From Nakamurella alba (GTDB lineage: Bacteria > Actinomycetota > Actinomycetes > Mycobacteriales > Nakamurellaceae), in assembly GCF_009707545.1 (NCBI RefSeq), contig NZ_WLYK01000001.1, positions 1,550,001-1,614,000 of the forward strand: a DNA stretch of 64,000 nt, written 5' to 3'. The notes beneath the pieces are model-generated. The model searched no databases. It was not told where the DNA came from and was given only the letters and a program-made list of their open reading frames with translations. Numbering within the stretch: the first letter of the stretch is position 1; each line of letters opens with the position of its first letter. Below, piece after piece: positions 17,235 to 25,936 of the stretch. The translations under genes and the position numbers were made by a program.

Positions 17235-17275
17235 CCCGCACGGCTGCCTCGCCCGGGGCGCGGCTGCCGTGCGGG
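17235..17275 (+). terminator. Hairpin terminator after proS
   Basis: CCCGCACGGC (17235-17244) pairs with GCCGTGCGGG (17266-17275), a perfect 10-bp stem 6 bases after the proS stop. The loop of 21 bases is itself GC-rich. There is no T tract, as is common for actinobacterial terminators. The remaining 115 bases to the next gene hold only short GTGAGCACC repeats. Confidence 0.65.
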
Positions 17276-17391
17276 TGCCCGGTGATCCCGGATCCTGCTG
17301 GCCGACGTGGGTGACGAGCACCGTGGGTCGTGAGCACCGGTGACGCCGCTGCCGGTGGAGAACCTGCTGGTGGACGACGCCTCGGGGTGGG

Positions 17392-17910
17392 TCAGGCAGG
17401 GGCGCCGGGAAGGGCGATCGTCGAGGGGTTGATCTTGCCCGCGGTCTTGATCCGGGTCATGAAGGTCGCGGCGTCGGTGAGGCCGGACAGGCCGAGACCG
17501 CGCAGCTCGGCGATGTCGGTGTTGCCGATCACCGCGTGCCAGGCCGTCGCGCAGTCCGTCTCCAGCTCCAGAGCCAGGGCCAGGGCCGACTTCTGGTCGG
17601 TGACCGCGGGGACCTGGTACCACGGTGCGGCGGTGGACGGCGAGCCGCCGGACGCGGTGATGATGGTGACCAGCTGATCCCGCCGCGCCAGGTGCGCGTT
17701 GCGGATCACCGCGTACAGCGCCGCGTTCGCCTTGTCGAAACCTGCGACCAGCCCGTAGCCCCAGACCGCGGCGTGCTCGTTGTCGAGCACCGTGCCCAGG
17801 GACTCCAGTGCCTCCGCCGGCAGTCCGGCCGGCACCGTCTGCGCCGTTCCCTGGCCGGAGTCCGGCACGCCGGTGCCCGGATCGGACGGTGTGGGTTCGA
17901 CCGAACTCAT
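17392..17910 (-). CDS. Ferritin-like DUF4439 protein
   Basis: A 172-residue protein of the DUF4439 ferritin-like four-helix type, counterpart of M. tuberculosis Rv2844 between proS and rimP. Characteristic segments are LDNEHAAVWGYGLVAGF with the metal-type Glu and His, RRDQLVTII and LETDCATAWHAVIGNTD. The N-terminal 30 residues are disordered. No signal peptide is seen. Its ATG overlaps the stop of the upstream lipoprotein gene in an ATGA, so the two are translationally coupled and probably act together, but the function of the pair is unknown. Confidence 0.85.
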   Translation of the reverse strand: MSSVEPTPSDPGTGVPDSGQGTAQTVPAGLPAEALESLGTVLDNEHAAVWGYGLVAGFDKANAALYAVIRNAHLARRDQLVTIITASGGSPSTAAPWYQVPAVTDQKSALALALELETDCATAWHAVIGNTDIAELRGLGLSGLTDAATFMTRIKTAGKINPSTIALPGAPA

Positions 17911-18455
17911 CCGAGCACCACCCGATGGGTCTGCAGGCAGGCCGCGATGGACCCGAACAGCGCTGCCCGGTAGCGGGAGACGAGCGCCAGCCCGTCGGTG
18001 AACTGTGTGTAGGCCTGGGTCGCATCCGCCCGGACCTGCTCCAGTGCCGCGTCGGCGTCGGCCGGGACAGGCACCGAACCACCGGCGGAGCGCATCGACT
18101 CGGCCTTCGCCCTGTCGGTCCGGGCGTACTCGTCCAACAGCGCCTCGAGGTGCGCCTGCCGGTCGCCGAGCAGCTGCTTCAACAGCGCTGCCCGCTCCTT
18201 GTCGACGGTGGCCGCCGCCTCCAGATTGAGGACGGCGAGGCGGGTGGTGGCGATCAGCGACGCGATGGGGTCGATCGTCGGATCCGTGGCAGCGGTCTCC
18301 GTCACCGTGCTCGGCGCCGACGACGTGCCGAAGGGATTGCAGCCGGCCGCCAGCAGCAGCGCCGCGCCGCCGACACCCGCGATCGCCGCGCGCCGCCCGA
18401 CGGCGGGTGCGGTGCGCGGGGCACGCGCGGCCGGGTCGGGGGCGGAGGGATGCAC
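17907..18455 (-). CDS. Lipoprotein of unknown function coupled to the DUF4439 gene
   Basis: A 182-residue exported protein. Residues 20-38 hold an RR motif followed by a hydrophobic stretch ending in the lipobox LLAAGC, so it may travel by the Tat or Sec route and be lipid-anchored. The mature part is a helix-rich domain of about 140 residues with repeated Ala, Leu, Gln and Arg, consistent with a ferritin-like or coiled bundle. It occupies the place of Rv2843 in M. tuberculosis. The GTG start at 18455 has a CATGAT box 6 bases upstream; it is divergent from rimP. Confidence 0.8.
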   Translation of the reverse strand: MHPSAPDPAARAPRTAPAVGRRAAIAGVGGAALLLAAGCNPFGTSSAPSTVTETAATDPTIDPIASLIATTRLAVLNLEAAATVDKERAALLKQLLGDRQAHLEALLDEYARTDRAKAESMRSAGGSVPVPADADAALEQVRADATQAYTQFTDGLALVSRYRAALFGSIAACLQTHRVVLG

Positions 18456-18461
18456 GCCCCC

Positions 18462-18467
18462 ATCATG
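18462..18467 (-). promoter_or_regulatory. -10 box CATGAT, lipoprotein/DUF4439 operon (leaderless)
   Basis: Minus-strand CATGAT ends 6 bases before the GTG at 18455. Confidence 0.5.
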
Positions 18468-18577
18468 TCAGTGCACCGGCGGTGCTCCGGCATCGCGCGG
18501 CACCCGGCGAGCCGTTGCCGGCATCCCGGCCGGCGCCGGAACACCACAGCGGGCGCTCCCGAAGGCCGCCGGTCGAC

Positions 18578-18583
18578 TACGAT
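18578..18583 (+). promoter_or_regulatory. -10 box TACGAT, rimP-nusA operon
   Basis: TACGAT lies 70 bases before the rimP ATG. It would give a leader of about 65 bases that includes the AAAGG ribosome site. Confidence 0.4.
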
Positions 18584-18653
18584 TGCCCACCGGGATCGCC
18601 GCCGCACTGCCGGTCGGCGACCGGACAACTGCAGAAAGGTCGGGTGCACGTCG

Positions 18654-19340
18654 ATGTCCGCTGGTGAACCGGACGGGCTCCGGGCCGTGGTCGCCCCCGT
18701 CGTCGCGTCCGCCGGGTACGACCTCGAGGAACTGCTGGTCCAGACCGCCGGCGCACGTCGCCGGGTCAAGATCGTCATCGACGCCGACGGCGGCGTCGAC
18801 CTGGACGGGATCGCCACCGTCTCCCGATCCGTCTCGGCCGAGCTCGACGCGCGCGAGGCCGCCGGCACCGACCCGATGGGCGGCCGGGCCTACACCCTCG
18901 AGGTCACCAGTTTCGGCATCGGCCGGCCGCTGACCCTGCCCCGTCACTTCCGCCGGGCCGCCGGTCGGCTGGTCTCGCTGCAGACGACCGACGGCGGTCG
19001 CCGGCAGGTGCGGATCTTGTTTGCGACCGACACCGTGCTCACCGTGCTGACCGGACCGGCTTCCGTCGTCACCGAGGAGCTGGCCTACGACGATGTGGCC
19101 AAAGCCGCCGTCGAGGTGGAGTTCGCGCCGCCGCCACCGGCGGTCCGGGCACTGCTGGCGCAGGCCGGTGCCGACCACGACGACGAGCAGGTCGACCTCG
19201 ACGGGCCTGACGGAGACGACGCCGAGCACGCCGACGAAGACGACGACTCGGTCGACGACGAGAACACCGCCGACGACGAGGGCAGTGACACCAGTGACAG
19301 GGAATCAGCAGTGACAGAGGAAGAGGGCACGAGCCGATGA
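18654..19340 (+). CDS. rimP: Ribosome maturation factor RimP
   Basis: Helps the 30S subunit mature. The 228-residue protein has the N-terminal alpha/beta domain ([19 protein letters not shown] to [17 protein letters not shown]-like residues, then [28 protein letters not shown]) and the C-terminal SH3-like domain. It then carries an extra acidic tail of about 50 residues, very rich in Asp and Glu, which is longer than in most RimP proteins. AAAGG precedes the ATG by 14 bases; the frame is open far upstream but similarity begins at this ATG. Its stop overlaps the nusA ATG (ATGA). Confidence 0.95.
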   Translation: MSAGEPDGLRAVVAPVVASAGYDLEELLVQTAGARRRVKIVIDADGGVDLDGIATVSRSVSAELDAREAAGTDPMGGRAYTLEVTSFGIGRPLTLPRHFRRAAGRLVSLQTTDGGRRQVRILFATDTVLTVLTGPASVVTEELAYDDVAKAAVEVEFAPPPPAVRALLAQAGADHDDEQVDLDGPDGDDAEHADEDDDSVDDENTADDEGSDTSDRESAVTEEEGTSR

Positions 19341-20335
19341 ATGTGGACATCGCCGCCCTGCGCGCGGTCGAGCGGGAGAAGGAGATCTCCTTCGAGTCGC
19401 TGATCGAGACGCTGGAGACCGCACTGCTCACGGCCTACCGGCACACCGACGGCCATGCCGCGCACGCGCGGGTCGAGGTGGACCGGCGGACCGGGGTGAT
19501 CCGGGTGCTGGCCGCCAGCTCCGCGGACCGAGACGACGACGACTTCCGGGAGTGGGACGACACCCCGGAGGACTTCGGTCGGATCGCCGCGACCACCGCC
19601 CGGCAGGTGATCCTGCAGCGGCTCCGGGACGTGGAGAACGAGCGCACCTTCGGCGAGTTCGCCGGCACCGAGCACGACCTGATCACCGGCACGGTGACCG
19701 CCGACGCCAAGGTGAACGCCCGCGGCCTCGTCGTGGTCAGCCTCGGCGACGTCGAGGGGGTGATCCCGGCGGCCGAGCAGGTGCCGGGGGAGTCGTACGT
19801 GCACGGCCAGCGACTCCGCTGCTTCGTGGTGTCGGTGACCCGCGGACCCCGCGGGGCGCAGATCACGCTGTCCCGCACGCACCCGAACCTGGTCCGGAAG
19901 CTGTTCGCGCTCGAGGTGCCGGAGATCGCCGACGGCACCGTGGAGATCACCGCGGTGGCGCGGGAGGCCGGTCACCGGTCGAAGATCGCGGTCCGTGCCA
20001 CCGTCCCCGGGGTGAACGCCAAGGGCGCGTGCATCGGGCCGATGGGGCAGCGGGTGCGGGCCGTGATGAGCGAACTGTCCGGCGAGAAGATCGACATCAT
20101 CGACCACGACGACGACCCGGCGACCTTCGTGGGCAACGCGCTGTCCCCGGCCCGCGCGCTGTCGGTGACGGTGGTCGACCCGGTCGCCAAGGCGGCCCGG
20201 GTGGTCGTGCCGGACTTCCAGCTGTCGCTGGCGATCGGCAAGGAGGGCCAGAACGCCCGGCTCGCCGCGCGGCTCACCGGCTGGCGGATCGACATCCGCA
20301 GCGACGCGGCGCCGGCACCGGCCGCCGGGTCGTGA
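19337..20335 (+). CDS. nusA: Transcription termination/antitermination factor NusA
   Basis: RNA polymerase-bound factor that controls pausing, termination and antitermination. The 332-residue protein has the N-terminal polymerase-binding domain ([18 protein letters not shown] to about 125), an S1 domain ([30 protein letters not shown]), and two KH domains with [14 protein letters not shown] and [18 protein letters not shown]. It lacks the C-terminal acidic repeats of E. coli, as is normal for actinobacteria. ATGA overlap with rimP makes the two translationally coupled. ylxR follows after 179 bases. Confidence 0.96.
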   Translation: MNVDIAALRAVEREKEISFESLIETLETALLTAYRHTDGHAAHARVEVDRRTGVIRVLAASSADRDDDDFREWDDTPEDFGRIAATTARQVILQRLRDVENERTFGEFAGTEHDLITGTVTADAKVNARGLVVVSLGDVEGVIPAAEQVPGESYVHGQRLRCFVVSVTRGPRGAQITLSRTHPNLVRKLFALEVPEIADGTVEITAVAREAGHRSKIAVRATVPGVNAKGACIGPMGQRVRAVMSELSGEKIDIIDHDDDPATFVGNALSPARALSVTVVDPVAKAARVVVPDFQLSLAIGKEGQNARLAARLTGWRIDIRSDAAPAPAAGS

Positions 20336-20414
20336 CGGCTGCCGGCGGACGGCTGCGAACTGCCGAACGAGCGCGACCGGTGAGCGCGTCGTGAGCGGGA
20401 GCCCGCCGAAGCGC

Positions 20415-20420
20415 TAGACT
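20415..20420 (+). promoter_or_regulatory. -10 box TAGACT in the nusA-ylxR gap
   Basis: TAGACT lies 79 bases after the nusA stop and 94 bases before the ylxR ATG. It suggests an internal promoter for ylxR-infB in addition to read-through from rimP-nusA. Confidence 0.45.
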
Positions 20421-20514
20421 CGTATGGCCGACCGGCCGTGTGCATCCGTGCGCCCGGTCCGCCGACTCTCCACCGCAGTCCGCCGTCCAGCAGATTCTCC
20501 GAGATGGGTCCCGC

Positions 20515-20898
20515 ATGTCTCCCGGTACGAGCAGTACCGGAGCCAGGCCGGAGCCGACCCGGACCTGCATCGGCTGTCGGCGGCGGGAGCCGGTGTCGGT
20601 ACTGCTCCGTGTCGTCGCGGGCGACGGGACCCTGGTCCCCGATCCACGACGCAGGCTCCCCGGCCGGGGGGCCTGGCTGCATCCCGACGAGGGGTGCCTG
20701 GCGCTCGCGGAGCGTCGGAAGGCCTTCGGCCGCGCCCTGCGCCGGTCGGAGCCGCTCGACGGCAGTACGGTGCGGCAGTTCGTCGCGGCCACCGGTTCAC
20801 CGGAGGCCGCAGGACCGCCGGACCCGGGACCGAACCGCACTCCCGCGGTGGAGCCCCCTCGTCAGGAAGCAGGTCGACCCATCGTGAGCACCCCGTGA
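20515..20898 (+). CDS. ylxR: YlxR family protein
   Basis: A 127-residue protein carrying the YlxR domain: TRTCIGCRRREP at about 17-28, LLRVV, GRGAWLHPDEGCLALAERRKAFGRALR, all in the family's order. YlxR proteins are nucleic-acid binding; members have been linked to RNase P modulation and gene regulation. The C-terminal 35 residues are Pro-rich and unstructured. The ATG at 20515 is the nearest start to the conserved domain but has no clear ribosome site; an ATG in frame further upstream is not excluded. Standard place between nusA and infB. Confidence 0.88.
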   Translation: MSPGTSSTGARPEPTRTCIGCRRREPVSVLLRVVAGDGTLVPDPRRRLPGRGAWLHPDEGCLALAERRKAFGRALRRSEPLDGSTVRQFVAATGSPEAAGPPDPGPNRTPAVEPPRQEAGRPIVSTP

Positions 20899-20978
20899 AG
20901 CTCCACCGATGAGCAGGCACCGGTACTACTAACGAGGTCGAGCGGCCCAGCCCGCCCGGCCTCACCGTGAGGAGAGCA

Positions 20979-23837
20979 GTGGCAGGCAAGGCCCGAGTAC
21001 ATGAGCTCGCGAAAGAGCTCGGCAAGTCCTCCAAGGAGATCATGGCGAAGCTCGCCGATCTCGGGGAGTTCGTGAAGTCCCCGTCCTCGACCATCGAGGC
21101 ACCCGTCGTCCGCAAGCTCAAGGAGGCCTACCCGGCCGCCGGTGGCAAGTCGGGCGGCTCCACCAACGGTTCCGGCAACGGCGCTCCGCGTCCGGCCGGC
21201 GGCCCGACCCCGGGTCGCCCGGCAGCGCCGGCCTCCCGTCCGGGTCCGGCACCCGCCCCGGCGGCGAGCGCCCCGGCTCCCGCTGCCCGTCCGGCTGCCC
21301 CGGCGCCGGCTCCGGCCGCGCGTCCGGCTGCTGCTGCACCCGCTCCCGCCCCGGCAGCCCGTCCGGCTGCCCCGGCGCCGGCTCCGGCCGCGCGTCCGGC
21401 TGCTGCCGCACCCGCTCCCGCCCCTGCGGCCCGACCGGTCGCCCCGGCGGCGAGTGCGGCCCCGGCCGCCGGTGCCCCGGTGGCACCGCGCCCGCCGCGC
21501 CCGAGCGGTGGCGTCCCCGGTGCCCCGCGCCCGCCGCGGGTCGGCAACAACCCGTTCAACGTCGGTGCCCGCCAGGCGCCCCCCGGCCGCCCCGGCGGTT
21601 CGGTCCCGGGTGCCCCGCGTCCGCCGCAGGCCCGTCCCGGTGGGGCGCCCGGCCAGGGCGGCCCGCGTCCGGGCGGTCCCGGCGGTGCTCCCGGCCCGCG
21701 CCCCGGCGCCCGTCCGGGTGTGCCCGGTCAGGGCGGTCCCGGTGGCCCGCGTCCGGGCGGCGGCCCGCGTCCCGGCACCGGTGGCGGCGGTCCCTACCGT
21801 CCGGGCGGTGCGCCCGGTGGTGGCGGCGGCGGCTACCGTCCCGGCGGAGCGCCCGGTGGTGGCGGTCCGCGCGTCGGCGGTGGCCCCGGTGGCGGTCGTG
21901 GTCGCGGCGGTGCCGCGCCCGGTGCGTTCGGTCGCCCGAGCGGCCCGGCGCGCAAGGGGCGCAAGTCCAAGAAGCAGCGTCGCCAGGAATTCGACAACAT
22001 GCAGGCGCCGACCATCGGTGGCGTGCAGCTGCCGCGTGGCAACGGCTCCACGGTCCGGCTGGCCCGCGGCTCCTCGCTGAGCGACTTCGCCGACAAGATC
22101 GACGCCAACCCGGCGTCGATGGTGCAGGCGCTGTTCCACCTCGGTGAGATGGTCACCGCGACCCAGTCGGTCTCGGACGACATCCTCGAGCTGCTCGGCT
22201 CGGAGATGGGCTACGACGTGCAGATCGTCTCGCCCGAGGACGAGGACCGCGAGCTGCTCGGCCGCTTCGACCTCACCTACGGCGAGAACGAGGGCGGCGA
22301 GGAGGACCTCCAGGCCCGCCCGCCGGTGGTCACGGTCATGGGTCACGTCGACCACGGCAAGACCAAGCTGCTGGACGCGATCCGGAACACCTCCGTGGTG
22401 GACCGGGAGGCCGGCGGCATCACCCAGCACATCGGCGCCTACCAGGTCACCACGCACCTGGGCGACGACGAGCGGCTGATCACCTTCATCGACACCCCGG
22501 GCCACGAGGCGTTCACCGCCATGCGTGCCCGTGGTTCGCAGTCCACGGACATCGTGGTGCTGGTGGTCGCGGCGGATGACGGCGTGATGCCGCAGACCGT
22601 CGAGGCGATCAACCACGCGAAGGCCGCCGAGGTGCCGATCGTGGTGGCGATCAACAAGATCGACAAGGAGGGCGCGAACCCGGACAAGATCCGGCAGCAG
22701 CTCACCGAGTACGGCCTGATCGCCGAGGAGTACGGCGGCGACACCATGTTCGTCGAGATCTCCGCACGCCAGCGGCTCAACATCGAGGGTCTCCTGGAGG
22801 CCATCCTGCTGACCGCGGACGCGGCGCTGGACCTGCGGGCGAACCCCGACATGAACGCGGAGGGTGTGGCCATCGAGGCGCACCTCGACCGTGGTCGTGG
22901 CGCGGTGGCGACCGTCCTGGTGCAGCGCGGCACGCTGCGCGTCGGCGACTCGATCGTGGCAGGCAACGCCTACGGCCGGGTCCGGGCGATGCTGGACGAC
23001 AACGGCGAGAACGTCTCCGAGGCGCTCCCGTCGCGGCCGGTCCAGGTGCTCGGTTTCACCTCGGTCCCGGGCGCCGGTGACTCGTTCATGGTCGTGGAGG
23101 AGGACCGGGTGGCCCGGCAGATCGCCGGTGCCCGCCAGGCCGCCACCCGCAAGGCGCAGGTCGCCAACCGCCGCCGCATCTCGCTGGAGGACCTGGGCGC
23201 CGCGCTGGCCGAGAAGAAGATCGAGCAGCTCACGCTGATCATCAAGGGCGACAACTCGGGCACCGTCGAGGCGCTCGAGGACGCCCTGATGAAGCTCGAC
23301 GTGGGCGACGACGTCAACCTGCGGGTCGTGCACCGCGGCGTCGGCGGCATCACCCAGGACGACATCAACCTGGCGGTCATCACCGACGCGATCGTGATCG
23401 GCTTCAACGTGAAGCCGGTGCGCGGGGTCTCGGAGATGGCCTCGCAGGAGGGTGTGGACATCCGGTACTACACGGTGATCTACCAGGCGATCGACGAGGT
23501 GGAGGCGGCGCTCAAGGGCCTGCTCAAGCCGGAGTTCGAAGAGGTCGCCATGGGCACCGCGGAGATCCGCGAGGTGTTCCGGTCGTCCAAGTTCGGCAAC
23601 ATCGCGGGCTGCATCGTGCGTTCCGGGGAGATCCGCCGGAACGCCAAGGCCCGGTTGCTGCGCAACGGTGTCGTCATCAACGACAACCTCACCATCGACT
23701 CGCTCCGCCGGTTCAAGGACGACGCGGTCGAGGTGCGCGAAGGGTTCGAGTGCGGTATCGGGCTCGGGTCCTGGAACAACATCGAGGTCGACGACACGAT
23801 CGAGACCTACGAGATCCGCGAGAAGCCGCGCAGCTGA
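20979..23837 (+). CDS. infB: Translation initiation factor IF-2
   Basis: GTPase that brings initiator tRNA to the 30S subunit and promotes subunit joining. The 952-residue protein starts with an IF2_N domain ([19 protein letters not shown]), followed by an Ala/Pro then Gly/Pro/Arg linker (about residues 50-330), a second IF2_N-like segment ([17 protein letters not shown]), and the G domain with GHVDHGKT (455-462), DTPGHE (505-510) and NKID (559-562), then domains II-IV. The GTG at 20979 is chosen because GAGGA lies 5 bases before it and [15 protein letters not shown] is the family's N-terminus; an in-frame GTG at 20967 overlaps this site. The linker contains a 72-bp tandem repeat. Confidence 0.97.
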   Translation: MAGKARVHELAKELGKSSKEIMAKLADLGEFVKSPSSTIEAPVVRKLKEAYPAAGGKSGGSTNGSGNGAPRPAGGPTPGRPAAPASRPGPAPAPAASAPAPAARPAAPAPAPAARPAAAAPAPAPAARPAAPAPAPAARPAAAAPAPAPAARPVAPAASAAPAAGAPVAPRPPRPSGGVPGAPRPPRVGNNPFNVGARQAPPGRPGGSVPGAPRPPQARPGGAPGQGGPRPGGPGGAPGPRPGARPGVPGQGGPGGPRPGGGPRPGTGGGGPYRPGGAPGGGGGGYRPGGAPGGGGPRVGGGPGGGRGRGGAAPGAFGRPSGPARKGRKSKKQRRQEFDNMQAPTIGGVQLPRGNGSTVRLARGSSLSDFADKIDANPASMVQALFHLGEMVTATQSVSDDILELLGSEMGYDVQIVSPEDEDRELLGRFDLTYGENEGGEEDLQARPPVVTVMGHVDHGKTKLLDAIRNTSVVDREAGGITQHIGAYQVTTHLGDDERLITFIDTPGHEAFTAMRARGSQSTDIVVLVVAADDGVMPQTVEAINHAKAAEVPIVVAINKIDKEGANPDKIRQQLTEYGLIAEEYGGDTMFVEISARQRLNIEGLLEAILLTADAALDLRANPDMNAEGVAIEAHLDRGRGAVATVLVQRGTLRVGDSIVAGNAYGRVRAMLDDNGENVSEALPSRPVQVLGFTSVPGAGDSFMVVEEDRVARQIAGARQAATRKAQVANRRRISLEDLGAALAEKKIEQLTLIIKGDNSGTVEALEDALMKLDVGDDVNLRVVHRGVGGITQDDINLAVITDAIVIGFNVKPVRGVSEMASQEGVDIRYYTVIYQAIDEVEAALKGLLKPEFEEVAMGTAEIREVFRSSKFGNIAGCIVRSGEIRRNAKARLLRNGVVINDNLTIDSLRRFKDDAVEVREGFECGIGLGSWNNIEVDDTIETYEIREKPRS
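21288..21431 (+). repeat. 72-bp tandem repeat inside the infB linker
   Basis: Two nearly identical 72-bp copies (21288-21359 and 21360-21431) start CGTCCGGCTGCCCCGGCGCC and encode 24 residues of Ala/Pro/Arg each. They differ at only a few third-position or silent sites, which suggests a recent duplication. Confidence 0.85.
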
Positions 23838-23854
23838 GCGCAGCTCACGAGGTG

Positions 23855-23892
23855 GGTGCGCCGTCCCGTCCGGCCGGACGGGACGGCGCACC
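23855..23892. terminator. Perfect 38-bp palindrome between infB and the DUF503 gene
   Basis: Two 19-base arms (from GGTGCGCCGTCCCG and its complement) meet with no spacer. It begins 18 bases after the infB stop and ends 19 bases before the DUF503 GTG. In RNA it would form a very stable GC hairpin of about 17 pairs. It has no T tract, so it may be an actinobacterial-type terminator, an mRNA 3' protector, or a protein-binding site. Confidence 0.6.
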
Positions 23893-23911
23893 GCCCGGAC
23901 CGGGGGGTGGC

Positions 23912-24202
23912 GTGTACGTCGGCATCCTGGAGGCGGACGTGCTGCTGGGCGCGGTCTCCTCCCTCAAGCAGAAGCGGGCCGTGCTGCGACCGGTGCTGGC
24001 CCGGCTCCGCCGGCTCGAGGTCTCGGTTGCCGAGGCGGGGGACACCGACCTGCTGCGCCGGGCGCAGATCGGGGTGGCCGTGGTCTCCGGCACCGCCGCG
24101 CACGTCGGCGAGGTGCTGGACACCTGCGAGCGGCAACTGGCCGGCGAACCGGAACTGGAGCTGTTGTCCGTGCACCGGCGGTGGGTCGGCCCCGAGGACT
24201 GA
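23912..24202 (+). CDS. DUF503 family protein (YlxP-like)
   Basis: A 96-residue protein with the DUF503 pattern: VYVGILEADVLLGAVSSLKQKRAVLRPVLARLRR at the start, then VSVAEAGDTDLLRRAQIGVAVVSGTAAHVGEVLDTCE. This is the ferredoxin-like small protein often found between infB and rbfA (called YlxP in Bacillus). Its function in the translation cluster is not established. The GTG at 23912 starts the conserved segment; only a weak GGGGGGTGG precedes it. It follows a strong hairpin, so expression may differ from infB. Confidence 0.9.
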   Translation: MYVGILEADVLLGAVSSLKQKRAVLRPVLARLRRLEVSVAEAGDTDLLRRAQIGVAVVSGTAAHVGEVLDTCERQLAGEPELELLSVHRRWVGPED

Positions 24203-24288
24203 GCACGTCAGTACGGGGCACGGCACCGGTACTGCACCACGAAGCACGGCAGCACGAGGTACGGCAGCACGAGAACGAGGAGCACCCC
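24203..24288 (+). repeat. GCACGAG/GTACGG low-complexity leader before rbfA
   Basis: About 85 bases made of irregular GCACG, GTACGG and GCACGAG steps, ending in the rbfA ribosome site GAGGAGC. It resembles the tracts before rip1 and pnp. No ORF is supported. Confidence 0.5.
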
Positions 24289-24786
24289 ATGGCGGATTCC
24301 GCCCGCGCACGACGGCTCGCGAAGCGCATCGCGGCCATCGTCGCCACCGAACTGGAACACACGGTCAAGGACCCGCGCCTGGCCATGGTCACGGTGACCA
24401 CCGCGACCGTCACCCCGGACCTGCGTGACGCGGTCGTGTACTACACCGTGTACGGCACGCCGGAGGAGGCCGAGGAGTCGGCCAAGGCGCTGGCCAGCGC
24501 CACCGGTGTGCTGCGCAGCACGGTCGGCCGGCAGACCGGCATCAAGTTCACCCCGACCCTGGCGTTCCGGCAGGACACCCTCGGCGAGCACGCCTCGCAC
24601 ATCGAGGACCTGCTCGCCGCCGCGCGGGCATCCGATGCCGAGGTGGCCCAGCGCGCCGAGGGCGCGACCTACGCCGGCGAGGCCGACCCGTACAAGGCCC
24701 CGCGGGAGGTCGACCCCGACGACACGGACGACTGGTCCGACGAGGACGCCGACCTGACCGACGAACGGGTCGAGCAGCACCCCTGA
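24289..24786 (+). CDS. rbfA: Ribosome-binding factor A
   Basis: Small KH-type factor for 30S maturation and cold adaptation. The 165-residue protein has the RbfA core: MADSARARRLAKRIAAIVATELEHTVKDPRL, VTVTTATVTPDLRDAVVYYTVYG, and ASATGVLRSTVGRQTGIKFTPTLAFRQD, followed by an acidic tail of about 45 residues unique to actinobacterial members. GAGGAG 6 bases before the ATG fixes the start. It sits in the usual order infB-DUF503-rbfA-DHH. Confidence 0.95.
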   Translation: MADSARARRLAKRIAAIVATELEHTVKDPRLAMVTVTTATVTPDLRDAVVYYTVYGTPEEAEESAKALASATGVLRSTVGRQTGIKFTPTLAFRQDTLGEHASHIEDLLAAARASDAEVAQRAEGATYAGEADPYKAPREVDPDDTDDWSDEDADLTDERVEQHP

Positions 24787-24841
24787 ACGGCGGTAGGTGG
24801 ATGTCCCACGACAGCGGACCGGGGGCTCACCGGCGGGGGAG

Positions 24842-24847
24842 TAGCCT
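24842..24847 (+). promoter_or_regulatory. -10 box TAGCCT before the DHH leader peptide
   Basis: TAGCCT ends 7 bases before an ATG at 24855 that opens a 7-codon ORF, and 27 bases before the DHH gene start. Confidence 0.5.
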
Positions 24848-24854
24848 CCCGCCC

Positions 24855-24878
24855 ATGACCCGAGCAGCCGGCGCATGA
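24855..24878 (+). CDS. Candidate 7-codon leaderless leader peptide overlapping the DHH gene
   Basis: ATG at 24855 opens MTRAAGA and a stop whose TGA overlaps the DHH ATG as ATGA. The ATG lies 7 bases after a TAGCCT -10 box, the same distance as at other leaderless starts here, so ribosomes would begin at this ATG first. The DHH gene itself has no ribosome site, so it may be translated by reinitiation after this peptide. Chance is possible because the ORF is so short. Confidence 0.4.
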   Translation: MTRAAGA

Positions 24879-25882
24879 GGACCTCTGCGCGGGCGCGCCC
24901 GGCCGGTGCGCCGTCCCGGTTCGACGACGCCGACCTGTCCGCCGCAGCGGCGCTGCTGGAGGACGCGTCGTCGGTGGTCATCCTGGCGCACGTCAACCCG
25001 GATGCCGACGCCCTGGGTTCGGCCCTTGCCCTCGGTCTCGCACTGTCCCGGAACGGCTGCACCGTGCAGGTGGCGTTCGCCGAGCCGGCGGAGATCCCGG
25101 AGTCGCTGGCCGGGCTGGCCGGTGCCGAGCTCGTCGTGCCCGCCGACGACGTCGACCCCACCCCCGGGCTGCTGGTCACCGTCGACGTGAACTCCCGCGC
25201 CCGGCTGGGCCGGCTCGGCGCCTTGGTCGACACCACCCCGCGCACCCTGGTGGTGGACCACCACGCGTCCAACACCCGGTTCGGTTCGGACCATGTGGTG
25301 GACGTGACCGCCGAGTCGACCACCGTGCTGATCGCCGCCCTGCTCGACCGGATGGGCCTGCCGATCGACACCGACATCGCGGAGAACCTCTACGCGGGCC
25401 TGGCGACGGACACCGTCGGCTTCCGGCACTCGACGGGTGCCGGGCACCGGCTGGCCGGACGACTGCTGGACGTCGGGGTCAGCCCGGACGAGCTGATGCG
25501 CCCGATCACCGACACGCACCCCGAGGGCTGGCTCGGCATGCTCGCAGCGGTCCTCGGCCGGGCCGAGGTGGTCACCGCCTCCACCGGCACCCGGGTGGTC
25601 TGGACCTGGATCACCACCGAGGACGCCGCCGGGCTGCGCAGCGAGGAGCTCGACTCCGTCATCGACATCGTCCGCACGACCAAGGGCACCCAGGTCGCCG
25701 CGGTGTTCAAACAGGCCGGGCCGGCGCACTGGCAGGTGTCGCTGCGTTCGTTGCCCGGCACCGACGTCTCGGCGGTGGCCACGGTGCTCGGCGGCGGCGG
25801 GCACGTCAGGGCCGCCGGCTACTCCTGCGACGGCACGATCGGGCAGGCCCGGGAACGGTTGCTGGCGGCCCTGTCCGGATGA
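24875..25882 (+). CDS. DHH/DHHA1 phosphoesterase (NrnA-like, nano-RNA/c-di-AMP/pAp hydrolase type)
   Basis: A 335-residue member of the DHH family found after rbfA in actinobacteria (Rv2837c in M. tuberculosis, which degrades c-di-AMP and oligoribonucleotides and hydrolyses pAp). Manganese ligands are seen in HVNPDADALGSAL (Asp pair), VVDHHASN with DHH at 128-130, and GLATDTVGFRHS; the C-terminal DHHA1 domain has the GGGGHVRAAGY motif near 305. The preference among c-di-AMP, pApA and pAp cannot be told from sequence alone. The start at 24875 overlaps the stop of the 7-codon leader ORF. Confidence 0.92.
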   Translation: MRTSARARPAGAPSRFDDADLSAAAALLEDASSVVILAHVNPDADALGSALALGLALSRNGCTVQVAFAEPAEIPESLAGLAGAELVVPADDVDPTPGLLVTVDVNSRARLGRLGALVDTTPRTLVVDHHASNTRFGSDHVVDVTAESTTVLIAALLDRMGLPIDTDIAENLYAGLATDTVGFRHSTGAGHRLAGRLLDVGVSPDELMRPITDTHPEGWLGMLAAVLGRAEVVTASTGTRVVWTWITTEDAAGLRSEELDSVIDIVRTTKGTQVAAVFKQAGPAHWQVSLRSLPGTDVSAVATVLGGGGHVRAAGYSCDGTIGQARERLLAALSG

Positions 25883-25925
25883 GCGGGCCGGCCCCCGGTT
25901 GCCTCGGCGCCGCACCTGGGGCAGC

Positions 25926-25931
25926 ATAGAT
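25926..25931 (+). promoter_or_regulatory. -10 box ATAGAT, GntR-family gene
   Basis: The CATAGATA region lies 5 bases before the ATG at 25937, a slightly shorter distance than at other leaderless starts in the window. Confidence 0.4.
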
Positions 25932-25936
25932 ACATC

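Noticed and set aside
20424-20912. A leaderless frame starting 3 bases after the TAGACT box before ylxR
   Set aside because: The distance is too short, the frame conflicts with ylxR, and its product lacks any conserved feature.
20862-23891. A frame of about 1000 codons antisense to infB
   Set aside because: The composition is that of a reverse-complement shadow (Arg/Thr/Gly/Val runs) and infB is certain on the plus strand.
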